From JBFXAM01 sp050184295 (GTDB taxonomy: Bacteria; Planctomycetota; Phycisphaerae; UBA1845; Fen-1342), in the NCBI GenBank assembly GCA_050184295.1, contig JBFXAM010000008.1:9573-73572 (forward strand): a stretch of DNA of 64,000 bases. The letters run 5' to 3'. Positions 9,438-18,791 of this stretch are shown here, piece by piece (position 1 is the first letter of the stretch; every line of letters begins with the position of its first letter). Below the pieces are notes generated by a model, which saw only the letters and a program-made list of their open reading frames with translations, ran no database searches and was not told the DNA's origin. The translations under genes were made by a program, and so were the position numbers.

Positions 9438-9657
9438 ACCGCGAGTCACGACTCTGCGGCGCACGACGCGACGAACGTTCGCGCGGGCGAAAAGCCCGCG
9501 GCTCAAAGGAGTTCGACACATTCGTGCATGACGATTCAGACCCCCGTCGCAGCCGCGGCGCCGGATGTCACCGGCAACGGCGATCGGGCGGCGACCGCAC
9601 ACGTCGGAAACGAGCGTCATCAAGCTCCGTGGAGAACCGCGCCGTGAGCCACCCGCA

Positions 9658-10125
9658 ATGAGCCGCCGCCCCGACCCGCTGGCGCGAACCCTGCAGGCCG
9701 GCGTGCTCGCGTGGATTCTGCCGGGCGCGGGACACGTGTTCCTCGGCCATCGCGCTCTCGGCTACGTGTTCTTCTTCGCGATCACGATCCCCTTTCTGAC
9801 CGGCGTCGCGGTCGGCGGCGTCAAGGAATCGATCAACCCCCGCTCCAACGTGTGGCTGTTTCTCGCCGAACTGGGCTGCGGCGGCTACACCACCGCGGGT
9901 TACTTCGTCAGCAACGCGCTGCCCACCGTCGGCCCGAACGACTATTCGCCTTATGTCAGCTACTACCCCGAGAGCGACATCGCGCAGATCTACCTCGCGA
10001 CCGCGGGACTCTTGAACGTCCTCGCGGTGCTCGACGCGCTCGCGCGGGCGCAATACAACGGCCTGCCTGTGTTTCAGCGCGAAATGGCGCCCGACGCACC
10101 GCCGTCCGGGGGCCCGGCCTCATGA
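9658..10125 (+). CDS. Small multi-pass membrane protein, DUF6677-like
   Basis: A 155-residue membrane protein. ATG 9658 is chosen because the 31 upstream codons in the frame look non-coding. It opens with LQAGVLAWILPGAGHVFLGH, a hairpin-like segment common in small membrane proteins that begin WxxPGxGH, and has about four hydrophobic segments. I think it matches the planctomycete DUF6677 group, but from memory only. It overlaps the next gene by four bases (ATGA), so the two are translationally coupled. Confidence 0.75.
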   Translation: MSRRPDPLARTLQAGVLAWILPGAGHVFLGHRALGYVFFFAITIPFLTGVAVGGVKESINPRSNVWLFLAELGCGGYTTAGYFVSNALPTVGPNDYSPYVSYYPESDIAQIYLATAGLLNVLAVLDALARAQYNGLPVFQREMAPDAPPSGGPAS

Positions 10126-10409
10126 GCACACCCTTGCTGCTGCTGGCACACGCCGCTTCCAGGTCGCTCGCACCCCCGAGCTTCTGGCTGCCCTTCATTC
10201 ACCCGATCAAGCTGCCGTTCGGCGCCCGGCTCTGGATGCTCATTCCGCTGGTCGTTTGCGTGGCCCTCGTCTACCGCGCGACGCGCGCCAAGTCCGCGAA
10301 GAACCTCGCCTGGCCGACCGCACTCACCTCGATCAACATCATCGTCGGCATGGCGTTGATCGCGTTCGGCTTCTACGCGGCCCACGAGATCGTGCTCGCC
10401 TGGTCCTGA
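10122..10409 (+). CDS. Small two-helix membrane protein
   Basis: A 95-residue protein with an N-terminal hydrophobic stretch and two clear membrane segments (LWMLIPLVVCVALVY and ITSINIIVGMALIAFGFY-like near residues 38-52 and 70-87). Its ATG overlaps the stop of the upstream membrane gene (ATGA). It probably works with that protein in the membrane. I do not recognise the family; similar two-gene pairs occur in planctomycetes. Confidence 0.7.
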   Translation: MSTPLLLLAHAASRSLAPPSFWLPFIHPIKLPFGARLWMLIPLVVCVALVYRATRAKSAKNLAWPTALTSINIIVGMALIAFGFYAAHEIVLAWS

Positions 10410-10462
10410 ACGCCCGCGGACGCGCCGTCGCCCCGCCGCGGCGCATACGATTGGGAAGACCG

Positions 10463-11146
10463 ATGCCTCCCGATCCATCGATCCTGCCGCCGACACCCGA
10501 CCCGGACCGCCGCGCCCTCGAGCGCGACGCGATGGTGAACGAGCAGCTTGCCCGCCGCGGCATCCGCGACGCGGCGGTGCTGGACGCCTTGCGCCGCGTG
10601 CCGCGCGAGTGGTTTGTGCCAGACGCCAGCGCGGCCGACGCCTATGCCGACAACGCGCTCTCGATCGACTGCGCCCAGACGATCTCGCAGCCCTACATGG
10701 TCGCGCGCATGACCGAGCTGCTCGAGCTCCGCGACACCGACCGCGTGCTCGAAGTCGGCACCGGCTCCGGCTATCAGACCGCAATCCTCGCACTGCTCGC
10801 GCGCGAAGTCTTCACCATCGAGTGGTGGCTCCCGCTCATGCTCGCCGCCGGCGAACGACTCAAGCGACTCGGGCTGCGAAACATCCGGCAGCGCTGCGGC
10901 GACGGGTCGACGGGTTGGCCCGACGCCGCCCCGTTCGACGCGATCATTGTGACCGCCGGCGCGCCGCACGTCCCCGCCTCGCTCCGCGGGCAGCTCGCCG
11001 TCGCAGGCCGGCTGGTCACCCCCATCGGTCCCCGCGACGACCAGACGCTGGTGCGCGTCCGCCGCAACACCGACGGCTACGCGACCGAGGAGCTGTTGAA
11101 GTGTCGCTTTGTGAAGCTCGTCGGCGATGAGGGTTGGAAGGACTGA
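10463..11146 (+). CDS. pcm: Protein-L-isoaspartate O-methyltransferase
   Basis: This cytosolic repair enzyme methylates L-isoaspartyl residues in aged proteins using SAM. The 227-residue product has the family marks in order: REWFVP near residue 47, NALSIDCAQTISQPYMVARM before the SAM site, the SAM-binding EVGTGSGYQTAILA, and FDAIIVTAGAPHVP. The loop usually reading VxSIER is VFTIEWW here. ATG 10463 lies 53 bp after the upstream membrane gene, so it may share its transcript. Confidence 0.95.
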   Translation: MPPDPSILPPTPDPDRRALERDAMVNEQLARRGIRDAAVLDALRRVPREWFVPDASAADAYADNALSIDCAQTISQPYMVARMTELLELRDTDRVLEVGTGSGYQTAILALLAREVFTIEWWLPLMLAAGERLKRLGLRNIRQRCGDGSTGWPDAAPFDAIIVTAGAPHVPASLRGQLAVAGRLVTPIGPRDDQTLVRVRRNTDGYATEELLKCRFVKLVGDEGWKD

Positions 11147-11214
11147 CGACCGCTCGCCCGGTGGATCGATCGTCAGGCCGATCGCTTCGCCGGACTCGTT
11201 GGGCACGCGGGGCG

Positions 11215-12171
11215 CTAGGGCAGCAGATACGGCGCGACGTACGTCTTGTTGAAGCCGTACGTGATGATCGTCGCGTGACCGCCCCAATGACCGCTGCGGA
11301 TCATTTCCGGCGTCCAGCGCACCTGTCGCACGCGCTCGCGCAGTGCCAGGTCAGGCACGGCCCGCGTCAGGTCGAACCCCACGTGCCCGGCGGAGTCGGT
11401 GTGCTCGCGGTCGATCGCGCCGAAGGCGCGCGTGCCGAGCCCGAGAATCACCCAGTCCCCGTGCGAGTAGAAATTCACCAGCAGTCCGTCGATGCGGCGC
11501 AGCGCCGCCGCTAGATCGTGCGTCGGGCTGATGGCGGCGTGAACCAGCACGAGATTGCGGATCCGCAGCGACTCGGGCAGCGCCTCGGCGATCATCACCG
11601 CCAGCCCGCCGCCGCCGGAGTAGCCGACGAGGTCGATCGGCGCGGTCGGCGACGCGTTGCGAAAGGCGACGATCTCCGCTGCGACCTGCGCCGCCCGCGC
11701 CCGGTTGCGTTCGAGCTCCACGAGATTCCCGAGCACGTCCAGACGCTGCCAGTCGAGCGTGCGGAATTCGGCCTCACAGCCCGCGTCGCGCGCGGCGCGA
11801 CGGGCCCACTCCAGCATCCACGGCCCGCCTTCAATGCCGGGGAAGAAATACACGAGCCCAGGCGTCCGCTGCGCCGCCGGCTGCGTGGCCGTGACCGTCG
11901 CGCTCGAACCGGAAACCACTGGCGGCGGAGCGGTCGAGGACGGCGACGACGCGAACGGCGCCGCCGCCGAGGCGCCCGCGGCGGCATCGAGGCGTCTCGT
12001 CGGCGGCCGCGCGCCGTTCGTCGCGGCGCCGGGTGATGGGACGACTCGCGGCGATGGATAATCGACGTGCGCCGGCCGAGTGGTCGCGCCCGTCTCGCAG
12101 CCGAAGACCAAAGCCGCCGCGACGCCGAGCGCGAGAAGTGCGAACCAGCCGGTTGCAACGCGATCGGTCAT
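11215..12171 (-). CDS. Alpha/beta-hydrolase-like lipoprotein
   Basis: A 318-residue protein with a lipoprotein-type signal (VAAALVFGCETG, Cys about residue 24), then an Ala/Pro/Ser/Thr-rich linker to about residue 95. The catalytic-looking domain starts LVYFFPGIEGG and contains GYSGGGG, a nucleophile-elbow serine in a GxSxG setting; GHWGGHATI near the C-terminus could supply the histidine. It is likely a periplasmic or surface lipase/esterase of unknown substrate. Its ATG is 4 bp after the stop of the ThiF-like gene, so the two are co-transcribed. Confidence 0.8.
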   Translation of the reverse strand: MTDRVATGWFALLALGVAAALVFGCETGATTRPAHVDYPSPRVVPSPGAATNGARPPTRRLDAAAGASAAAPFASSPSSTAPPPVVSGSSATVTATQPAAQRTPGLVYFFPGIEGGPWMLEWARRAARDAGCEAEFRTLDWQRLDVLGNLVELERNRARAAQVAAEIVAFRNASPTAPIDLVGYSGGGGLAVMIAEALPESLRIRNLVLVHAAISPTHDLAAALRRIDGLLVNFYSHGDWVILGLGTRAFGAIDREHTDSAGHVGFDLTRAVPDLALRERVRQVRWTPEMIRSGHWGGHATIITYGFNKTYVAPYLLP

Positions 12172-12175
12172 GCTG

Positions 12176-13237
12176 CTACGCACCGATGTACTTGGCATAG
12201 ACGCCGCGCGCCGCGGCCGGGTCGCTGGTGCCTTTGATGATCGCCCGCCCGTCGGCGAAGAGCGTGACGTGAAACGAATCGATCGTGAAACGCAGCAGAA
12301 ACGCGTTCGCCGTCGGCCGCGCCCGCCCGCCGACACGGGCCGCGATCTCCTGGAAATTCACGCGCACCCCCGGCGCCGGCGTCACCTGCACCGCGTCGCG
12401 CCCGCACAGCGAGACGCTCGCGGATGCGTGCTTGCCTGCCAGAAACTCGAACTCCCGGCGCCGACAACACACGCACACACCCTGCTCGAACGCCGCCTGC
12501 ATCCCCAGCGACCGAAACTGCCCCCGCCACACGTCGATGCTCACCAGCGCGCGGCTCACCTCCGCGGTCCGTCCCATCAGAATCTTCATCGCCTCCACCG
12601 CTTGCAGGCTCGCGACGACGTCGACCGCCGGCGCCAGCACGCCCGCCGTGTCGCACGTCGGCGTCGTCCCCGGCGGCGGCATCTCCTCCCACACGCACCG
12701 CAGACACGCCGTCTCGCCAGGCAGGACCGGCATCACGACGCCCTCGGCCCCCAGCACCGCGCCGTAGACCCACGGCAGCCCGTGCTTCACCGCCACGTCG
12801 TTGACCAGGAACCGCGTCTCGAAGTTGTCTGTGCCGTCGAGCAGCAAGTCGACATCCGTCAGCAGCGCCTCGGCGTTGTCGTGGCGCACATCCGCGATCA
12901 CGCCGTCGACCTCGACTGCCGAGTTGATCTTGCGGAGCTTGCGGGCGGCCGCCTCGGCCTTGGGCAGGTTCTGGGCGAGATCGTGCTCGTCGAAAAGCAC
13001 CTGCCGCTGGAGGTTGTTCAGCTCGATGAAATCGCGGTCGATGATCCGCAGGTAGCCGACGCCGGACCGCGCCAGCGTGTTGGCGAGCACCGAGCCCAGC
13101 GCGCCGCAGCCGACCAGCGCGACGCGCGAGTATTTCAGCCGCTTCTGCCCGGCTTCGCCGACGGGCGCAAAGAGCATCTGTCGCGAGTAGCGGCTGAGCG
13201 TATCGTCCGTGAATGACGCCGCGGGTGTTGTTGTCAC
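12176..13237 (-). CDS. ThiF/MoeB-family E1-like adenylyltransferase
   Basis: It activates the C-terminal glycine of a small ubiquitin-like sulfur carrier (ThiS or MoaD) with ATP. From GTG 13237 the product is 353 residues. It has RYSRQMLF, the nucleotide loop GCGALGS, the catalytic-arginine region NNLQRQVLF, DGTDNFETRF, and two zinc pairs (CLRC and CVCC). The tail LFADGRAIIKGTSDPAAARGVYAKYIGA-like region matches standalone ThiF/MoeB proteins. No rhodanese domain and no carrier gene nearby, so thiamine versus molybdopterin cannot be decided. The frame is open upstream to 13387 but that part looks like a GC repeat. Confidence 0.9.
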   Translation of the reverse strand: MTTTPAASFTDDTLSRYSRQMLFAPVGEAGQKRLKYSRVALVGCGALGSVLANTLARSGVGYLRIIDRDFIELNNLQRQVLFDEHDLAQNLPKAEAAARKLRKINSAVEVDGVIADVRHDNAEALLTDVDLLLDGTDNFETRFLVNDVAVKHGLPWVYGAVLGAEGVVMPVLPGETACLRCVWEEMPPPGTTPTCDTAGVLAPAVDVVASLQAVEAMKILMGRTAEVSRALVSIDVWRGQFRSLGMQAAFEQGVCVCCRRREFEFLAGKHASASVSLCGRDAVQVTPAPGVRVNFQEIAARVGGRARPTANAFLLRFTIDSFHVTLFADGRAIIKGTSDPAAARGVYAKYIGA

Positions 13238-13268
13238 TTCAGTAGTGTAGCCGCGCAAGGGTGGGCCT

Positions 13269-13319
13269 GGCGTCCTGCCCGGCGCGCGGGGGTTGGGGCG
13301 GGCATCCTGCCCGGCGCGC
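13269..13319. repeat. Short direct repeat upstream of the ThiF-like gene
   Basis: A 19-bp element GGCRTCCTGCCCGGCGCGC occurs at 13269-13287 and 13301-13319, 32 bp apart and differing at one base. It lies between the ThiF-like start and the neighbouring membrane gene. It looks like a dispersed intergenic repeat. Confidence 0.6.
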
Positions 13320-13387
13320 CTCTGGCATCGCGACGTCCCGCCGGGTGGGTCGACCGCGGGCGGCGGGTCCGGAGCCGACCGCACCAC

Positions 13388-13816
13388 TCAGCGCAGCCGC
13401 TTCCACGCCCCCCACGCGACGAAGCTGTTCAGCAGTCCGAAGATGCCCACGAGATAGCCGTCGCTGTCGCGATGGAGAATCCAGATTGCCGCGATCGCGA
13501 GGCAGCCTGCCGCGGCGAGCGTGCTGAGCAGGGCCTCCGCGAGCGCCGCGAGCGGGATTCGCAGGTATACGAGCAGCGCGACAAGCAGCAGACCAATACC
13601 GACGATCCGCCCCATCCACTTGAACGCCGCCACGGATCCATCGTAGAGCGCGTCGCCGCTCACGCCGATCATCGGTCGATAGAACCCGACATAGAGGAAC
13701 AGCAGCGCCGAAAGGAGCGTGTAGAACGCAGACTCGCCAACCAGTTCGTCGACGGAGCGGGCGCGGGGCGCGTCCTTCGGCGGCGTGGAGAGCGGCGGCT
13801 GCGGCGAATCGCTCAT
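13388..13816 (-). CDS. Small membrane protein of unknown function
   Basis: A 142-residue protein; ATG 13816 is chosen because the frame further upstream overlaps the protease gene antisense. A Pro-rich cytoplasmic N-terminus (about 35 residues) is followed by roughly four hydrophobic segments (for example FYTLLSALLFLYVGFY, GIGLLLVALLVYL, LAIAAIWIL). No family is recognised. It lies 150 bp ahead of the ThiF-like gene on the same strand and could be its operon leader. Confidence 0.65.
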   Translation of the reverse strand: MSDSPQPPLSTPPKDAPRARSVDELVGESAFYTLLSALLFLYVGFYRPMIGVSGDALYDGSVAAFKWMGRIVGIGLLLVALLVYLRIPLAALAEALLSTLAAAGCLAIAAIWILHRDSDGYLVGIFGLLNSFVAWGAWKRLR

Positions 13817-13861
13817 GGTCGGCCTCGTAGATCCATCCGCGTCGGGCGGCGCCGGCCGCCG

Positions 13862-13890
13862 GCGACAAACCGCGCGACCGCTTCTATAGT
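13862..13890 (+). promoter_or_regulatory. Possible promoter of the trypsin-like protease gene
   Basis: GCGACA (13862-13867) and TATAGT (13885-13890) have a 17-bp spacer. Start sites near 13897 would give a 20-40 nt leader for the protease gene. Confidence 0.4.
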
Positions 13891-13916
13891 ATCCGACGCC
13901 GTCAGACCCTTGGCAA

Positions 13917-14897
13917 ATGGAGCATACGATCGTGATGACCCGGCGCGTGCGGCTGTCGATGTGCGTCGTATTTGGTGGGCTGCTGTCCGTCGCCGCGGTC
14001 GGCGAGATCATTACGCTCAACGACGGCCAGGTCGTGAAGTGTGAGATTCTGCGCGAGTATCCCGACCGCATCCTCGTCGATCTCGGCTTCGACGTGCTCT
14101 CGATCCCGCGCGCCAACATCCGCACCATCGAGAAGCAGGAACTCGTCGAAACGCCCAAAGACCCCGAGCGCGTGGAGGCCAGCGGACACCTCTACAGCAC
14201 GGCGCGGCTCCCGGTCGACAGCGTCAAGAACCTCACCGAGCGCTTCGGCGAAGGCGTCGTGCTCGTTTCCGCGCCGGGCGGACTCGGCAGCGGATTCTTC
14301 ATTTCGCCGGAAGGTCACATCATCACCAACTTCCACGTGATCGAAGGCGAGACCAAGCTCGCCGTCACCGTCTTTCGAAAGGTCGGCGCCGAGTTCAAGC
14401 GCCAGAAAATGGAAGAAGTCGAGATCATCGCCACCAACCCCTTCCTCGACCTCGCGCTGCTCAAGGTCGCGCTGCCCGACGGCTACCAACCCGTCGTCAC
14501 CTATCTCGCCGAGGACGACCGCCTCCGCGACGGCGACCGCGTTTTTGCCATCGGCAACCCGCTCGGCCTCGAACGCAGCGTGTCCGAGGGCATCGTGAGC
14601 CGCCGAAACCGCGCCGAGGAAGGCCTCGCGTATATTCAGACCACGACCCAGATCAACCCCGGCAATTCCGGCGGGCCGCTCTTCAACGCCCGCGGCGAGG
14701 TCGTCGGCGTCACGAACATGAAGATCCTCGGTGGCGAGGGCATCGGGTTTGCGATCCCCGTCCGCTACGTCATCGACTTTCTCCGCAACCGCGACGCCTT
14801 TGCGTACAACAGCGAAAGCTCCGCCGCCGGGTTTCGATATCTTCAGCCACCCGAGCGCCGAAACTCCGCGCCATCCGAACTGCTGAAGCGGAAGTGA
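13917..14897 (+). CDS. Exported trypsin-like (S1C/HtrA-related) serine protease without PDZ
   Basis: A 326-residue product with signal peptide (MTRRVRLSMCVVFGGLLSVAAVG if started at the second ATG, 13935). Residues about 30-70 form a small SH3-like beta domain (ITLNDGQVVKCEIL...DVLSIPRANIRTIE). The protease domain carries the triad: His in TNFHVIEG, Asp in FLDLALLK, Ser in NPGNSGGPLF. DegP-like enzymes normally end in one or two PDZ domains; here the protein stops about 40 residues after the core with none. It is probably a periplasmic quality-control or processing protease. Confidence 0.9.
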   Translation: MEHTIVMTRRVRLSMCVVFGGLLSVAAVGEIITLNDGQVVKCEILREYPDRILVDLGFDVLSIPRANIRTIEKQELVETPKDPERVEASGHLYSTARLPVDSVKNLTERFGEGVVLVSAPGGLGSGFFISPEGHIITNFHVIEGETKLAVTVFRKVGAEFKRQKMEEVEIIATNPFLDLALLKVALPDGYQPVVTYLAEDDRLRDGDRVFAIGNPLGLERSVSEGIVSRRNRAEEGLAYIQTTTQINPGNSGGPLFNARGEVVGVTNMKILGGEGIGFAIPVRYVIDFLRNRDAFAYNSESSAAGFRYLQPPERRNSAPSELLKRK

Positions 14898-15122
14898 TGG
14901 CCGCCGCCCGTGCGGCCGCCGACCGGGACGCCCATCTCCGCATCCGCACAAAAGCCGACGTGCGATTTTCGCCGATCTGGAGATAATGCGCGCCCGGCGA
15001 CGGGGCGTTCGAAACCGCCCGAATACCGGCGCGAACGCGACTCGAGCGCACGCCGCGCGGCTTGCGACCGACCGTACCTTTACACGGATGCGATCCGTAC
15101 ACACTCCTATGAGGACTCTGTC

Positions 15123-16919
15123 ATGCGACGAACGCTGCCGTTGTTGACGCTCTGGAGCCTGCTGCTTGCGCCCGCGGCGCTCGCGCAGGGCGAGAAGTCC
15201 GACCCGGCTGTCTGGGCCCCCAACGACGCGCTCGCGTTCGTCGGCATCGCCGACACCGAGAAGCTCTGGTCCGACTTTCAAAAGACCGCCGGTTACGCCC
15301 TCATGAAGGAGTCCGAGGGCGGCAAAGGCGGTGGTTCGCTGGACCTGCCGCAGCAGTTCTTCAAGACGTTCCAAGAGCGCGTCGCGAAGGCGCTGGACGT
15401 CACGCCGGACCAGCTCAAGAACCCGTTCAAAGGCCCGGTCGCGCTCTATCTCACCGCGCCTGCTGCCAAAGGCGAAGAGCCCGAGCCCGGCCTCGTCGCG
15501 TCGGTCGGCGACGCCGCCACCATGAAGAAGTACTACGAGACCGCCGTCCGCAAGCTCAAGGCCGCGGCCGACAAGCACGAGTCGGTCTCCGCGGGCGCTC
15601 ACTCGATCGACGTGTTCACGAAGGACAAGGACGCGGAGAGCGCCGACTCCGCCGGCGACGAGGAGGACGAAGCCGACGAGCCCGAGAACGAGTTCGAGGG
15701 CATGCTCGACAAGATGTTCTCCGCCGAGTCGATGCCGCCGATGCTCGCGCTCTGCCTCACCGACGACCGCGTGCTCGCCGCGCCAAGCGCCGACGCCGTC
15801 AAGGCCGCGCTGCGCCGCAACGCCGACAGCGACGACACGCTCGCCCGCACCGAGGATTACAAGACGCTCCAGCGCCTCTTCAAGCCCGTGGGCAGCGCCG
15901 CCATGCTCGTCAACCTGCCGCGCATCTTCGAGATCGCCAAGCGCGACGACGAGGACTTCGACAAGCTGTACAGCGCGCTCGGGCTGAACGGATTTCGCAG
16001 CGTCATCGGCCACCTCCAGATGGCCGGACCCGAATTCGACTCCAAGCTCGAGGTGCTCGCGCTCGTCACCGGCGACCGCTCCGGGCTGTGCAAGATTCTG
16101 AGCATGGACAACCGCGACGTCGCGCCGCTCGCCTCCACGCCCGCCGACGCGTCCATCTTCATGTCCCTCAACGTGAACATGGCCAAGCTCATCGACGAGA
16201 TCGAACGCATCGTCCGCCAGCAGGATCCCGACATGGCGGACCAGATGCGCGCCAGCATGGAGAAGATGGAGACGCCCGACGGCGAGACGATGAATCTGCG
16301 CAAGGACGTGATCGACCAGCTCCGCGAGCCGCTCGCGGGCTTCCTGTCGTTCTCGCGCCCCTACGGGGCCGACTCCGCCCGCATGTTGCTTTCGCTCGGC
16401 CATCGCAACAAGGCCGCGATCGACAAGCTCTTCGGCATGGTGCCGATGTTCGTCCCGCGCGACGTGCGCGGCACGCAGGTGTATGACTTCATGATGGGCG
16501 GCGTGTCGCTCGCCACCACCAACGACCAGTTCGTGGCCGGCTCGACCGCGGCCGTCGAGGCCAGTCTTCAGACCGCGTCCGCCGACGGGCTCGGGTCCGA
16601 CGCGACCTTCAAGCGCGTCGCGGCCCAGGCGCCCAAGGAAGCCTGGTTCACGCTCTACGTCGACTACCGCCGTTTCATGGGTAGCCTGGTCGGACTCGCC
16701 GAGGTGCGCGAGAAGCTGGAGGAGGCGGCCCAGACCGGCAATCCTGGCGCGCAGATGACGCTTGGAATGCTGGGCATGTTCGGCGAGGCCATGAGCGCGG
16801 AGCACGTCGATGCGTCGAAGAAGCTGCTGAAACACTACGCGCCATCGATCGCGACCATCGCCACGACGCCCGAGGGCATTCGCTTCACGCAGGTGCAACT
16901 GAAGCCGGACAAGGAGTAG
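15123..16919 (+). CDS. Large secreted protein of unknown function
   Basis: A 598-residue protein starting at ATG 15123, eight bases after GAGG. Residues 1-20 are a signal peptide (LLLAPAALAQGEK). It begins WAPNDALAFVGIADTEKLW, as in planctomycete DUF3352-like secreted proteins that open by describing a beta-strand core, and contains an acidic run near residue 175 (DEEDEADEPENEFEG). Repeated (A)MLVNLPRIF and FMSLNVNMAKL segments suggest a duplicated alpha/beta fold. No catalytic motif is visible. A short 6-bp palindrome (ACGGAT-GCG-ATCCGT, 15084-15098) lies upstream. Confidence 0.8.
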   Translation: MRRTLPLLTLWSLLLAPAALAQGEKSDPAVWAPNDALAFVGIADTEKLWSDFQKTAGYALMKESEGGKGGGSLDLPQQFFKTFQERVAKALDVTPDQLKNPFKGPVALYLTAPAAKGEEPEPGLVASVGDAATMKKYYETAVRKLKAAADKHESVSAGAHSIDVFTKDKDAESADSAGDEEDEADEPENEFEGMLDKMFSAESMPPMLALCLTDDRVLAAPSADAVKAALRRNADSDDTLARTEDYKTLQRLFKPVGSAAMLVNLPRIFEIAKRDDEDFDKLYSALGLNGFRSVIGHLQMAGPEFDSKLEVLALVTGDRSGLCKILSMDNRDVAPLASTPADASIFMSLNVNMAKLIDEIERIVRQQDPDMADQMRASMEKMETPDGETMNLRKDVIDQLREPLAGFLSFSRPYGADSARMLLSLGHRNKAAIDKLFGMVPMFVPRDVRGTQVYDFMMGGVSLATTNDQFVAGSTAAVEASLQTASADGLGSDATFKRVAAQAPKEAWFTLYVDYRRFMGSLVGLAEVREKLEEAAQTGNPGAQMTLGMLGMFGEAMSAEHVDASKKLLKHYAPSIATIATTPEGIRFTQVQLKPDKE

Positions 16920-17094
16920 TCCGGGGCGACTCACGCCGCCGAATTCGCGAATCGAACTCGCCCGCGCAGGCCGGCCGCTGGCGCAGCGCCCCCGCCTTTG
17001 CGAAGGGGCGACCGCCGGCGACACGTCCACGCGCCCCGGCGCGCCATCAGAGCTGCCGGCGATTCGACGGCCCGCCGCCCCGCGCTGTTCAACT

Positions 17095-18537
17095 TCAGCG
17101 CCGCGCGGCGTCCTGCTCATCCGCCATCTTGCGGAACATCCGCAGGGCGACCGACGCGGTCAGCGTGGAAAGCAGAAACGTGGTCCACCCCAGCCACGGA
17201 TAGAGCAGCGCGCCGAGCGCGGGGGTGAGCAGCCCGCGCACACCGGTCAGCGCCTGGTGAATGCCCATGTACAGATCCTGCTGGCCCGCCGGCGCGAAGT
17301 GCAGGTGCCCGAGGTTCCATGCAATCGCCCCACCGCCGCGGGCCGCGCCGTTCAGTGCGCGGCTCACTCCCAACAGGACCACGGCCGCCAGCACGGCGCC
17401 GCCGAACGCGACCTGGTTCGCGCTGCCGCCGGTCGCCGCCGCGCCGACCGCCGCCGTTGCCGCGTCGATGGCGCCCGCCGCGGCGCGGGGCGCAACCGCG
17501 CCGCCGGTCGCGAACACGAGCACTCCGAGCGCGGCGAACACGGTCGACGCGAGCCAGAAATGCGTGTTGTGCACACGAAAGCGCAGTACGCCGACGCGGT
17601 CGAACAGGTGCGCCCACGCGCGGATGCTGAGCAGCATGAGAATCGTGGGCAACTGTTCGAGCAGGAAGCTCGCCTGAAAATAGCTGAAATGCAGCTCGGT
17701 TGTGACGATCAGCACGAGCAGCGGATCGATCAGAAAGTTCGCCGTGCCGAGGCAGTACTGCGCGGTGCAATAGCGCGCGAACGCCCGGTCCCCTCGCAGG
17801 ATCGCAACCGCGTCGCGCCAGCTCGCGCGCAGCCCCGCCGCGAACCCGTCGGCGCGCCCCGCGTTCGCCGCCTGCGCCGCGCGCCGCCGTCGCCGCAGCT
17901 CCACGCGCTCGCCGCGGACGCGAATCCGGCGGAGCGGAATGAGCGACGCCACGCCGACCAGCGCGATCGCGGGATACACAAAGCGATACGACTCGGGATA
18001 CGCATCAAAGAGCTTGCTGACGCCGGCGGTGACGACCAGCAACTGCAAGATGTTGATCGTCTGAATGCGCCCCGCGATCCGCGCCCGGTGCGTCACGGGA
18101 TAATTCGCCGCCCAAAGCGACGAACGCAGCGTCACCAGCCCCGACATGAACATCCGCCCCACGCCCAACTGCAACGCGAACACCCACCCGCCCCACGGAT
18201 GCCAATCGCTCGGCGTCAGGCCGATCGACGCGACACTCACGGCCGCCGCGACCGCCATCCATGTGAACGTCCGCACGCGCCGCCGGCCGCGGATCAGCAC
18301 GCCCCAGAAGAAGCTGAGCACGTCCGCGAGCAGCGGCGTCGCCCAGACGATCGGCATGAGAATCGCGGACGCGTGGAATGTCTTGGCGACGACGATCGTC
18401 GAGAACGTGCCGGTGACCAGATTCGCGAACAGTCCCCAAAGCAGAACGTGCACCATCTCGCGGCGATAGTTCGGCCGCGACATCCACGGCACGTCGTCGC
18501 CGCGGAAGAATCCGATCATGAGGTGGAACAGCGCCAT
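17095..18537 (-). CDS. MFS-like multi-pass membrane transporter
   Basis: A 480-residue protein from ATG 18537 (an in-frame start at 18624 would add 29 basic residues). I count about 12 hydrophobic segments with an Arg-rich cytoplasmic loop near residue 210 (ELRRRRRAAQ), the central-loop layout of major facilitator permeases. Loops such as RIAGRIQTINILQ follow TM pairs. No substrate signature is seen. It faces tatA divergently across about 250 bp. Confidence 0.75.
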   Translation of the reverse strand: MALFHLMIGFFRGDDVPWMSRPNYRREMVHVLLWGLFANLVTGTFSTIVVAKTFHASAILMPIVWATPLLADVLSFFWGVLIRGRRRVRTFTWMAVAAAVSVASIGLTPSDWHPWGGWVFALQLGVGRMFMSGLVTLRSSLWAANYPVTHRARIAGRIQTINILQLLVVTAGVSKLFDAYPESYRFVYPAIALVGVASLIPLRRIRVRGERVELRRRRRAAQAANAGRADGFAAGLRASWRDAVAILRGDRAFARYCTAQYCLGTANFLIDPLLVLIVTTELHFSYFQASFLLEQLPTILMLLSIRAWAHLFDRVGVLRFRVHNTHFWLASTVFAALGVLVFATGGAVAPRAAAGAIDAATAAVGAAATGGSANQVAFGGAVLAAVVLLGVSRALNGAARGGGAIAWNLGHLHFAPAGQQDLYMGIHQALTGVRGLLTPALGALLYPWLGWTTFLLSTLTASVALRMFRKMADEQDAARR

Positions 18538-18791
18538 GGCAAGAACGCGGAATCGTAACGCGATCGCGGCGTTGTGCCGACTGCCTTCGCACCGGCGCAT
18601 CGAACGGCGCCGCGGCGACGGCACGCTTCGGCCGCGCCCGCACCGCTTCCGCGCCGCGACGAGAACCGGTTCCGAACGCGGAATTGACGCGCGGCCGCGG
18701 CTTTCCGAGAGTATGATTAGACTGGGATGTTGTTCTACCGTGACGCTTCGCCCGTCGCGCCAGCTCTCGCGGCGGCGACTGAAAGGCCCGT

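Noticed and set aside
13239..13387. N-terminal extension of the ThiF-like protein
   Set aside because: The extension is encoded by the short GC repeat and lacks similarity to the family; GTG 13237 fits the usual start.
14910..15122. Longer N-terminus for the 598-residue secreted protein
   Set aside because: The added 71 residues are Arg/Pro-rich, while the ATG at 15123 has an SD and starts a clean signal peptide.
13902..17120. A 1072-codon open frame on the minus strand
   Set aside because: It runs antisense to the trypsin-like protease and the 598-residue secreted protein, whose motifs and ribosome sites are clear. High GC3 removes stops from the opposite frame; the product is Arg/Val/Gly-rich without any motif.
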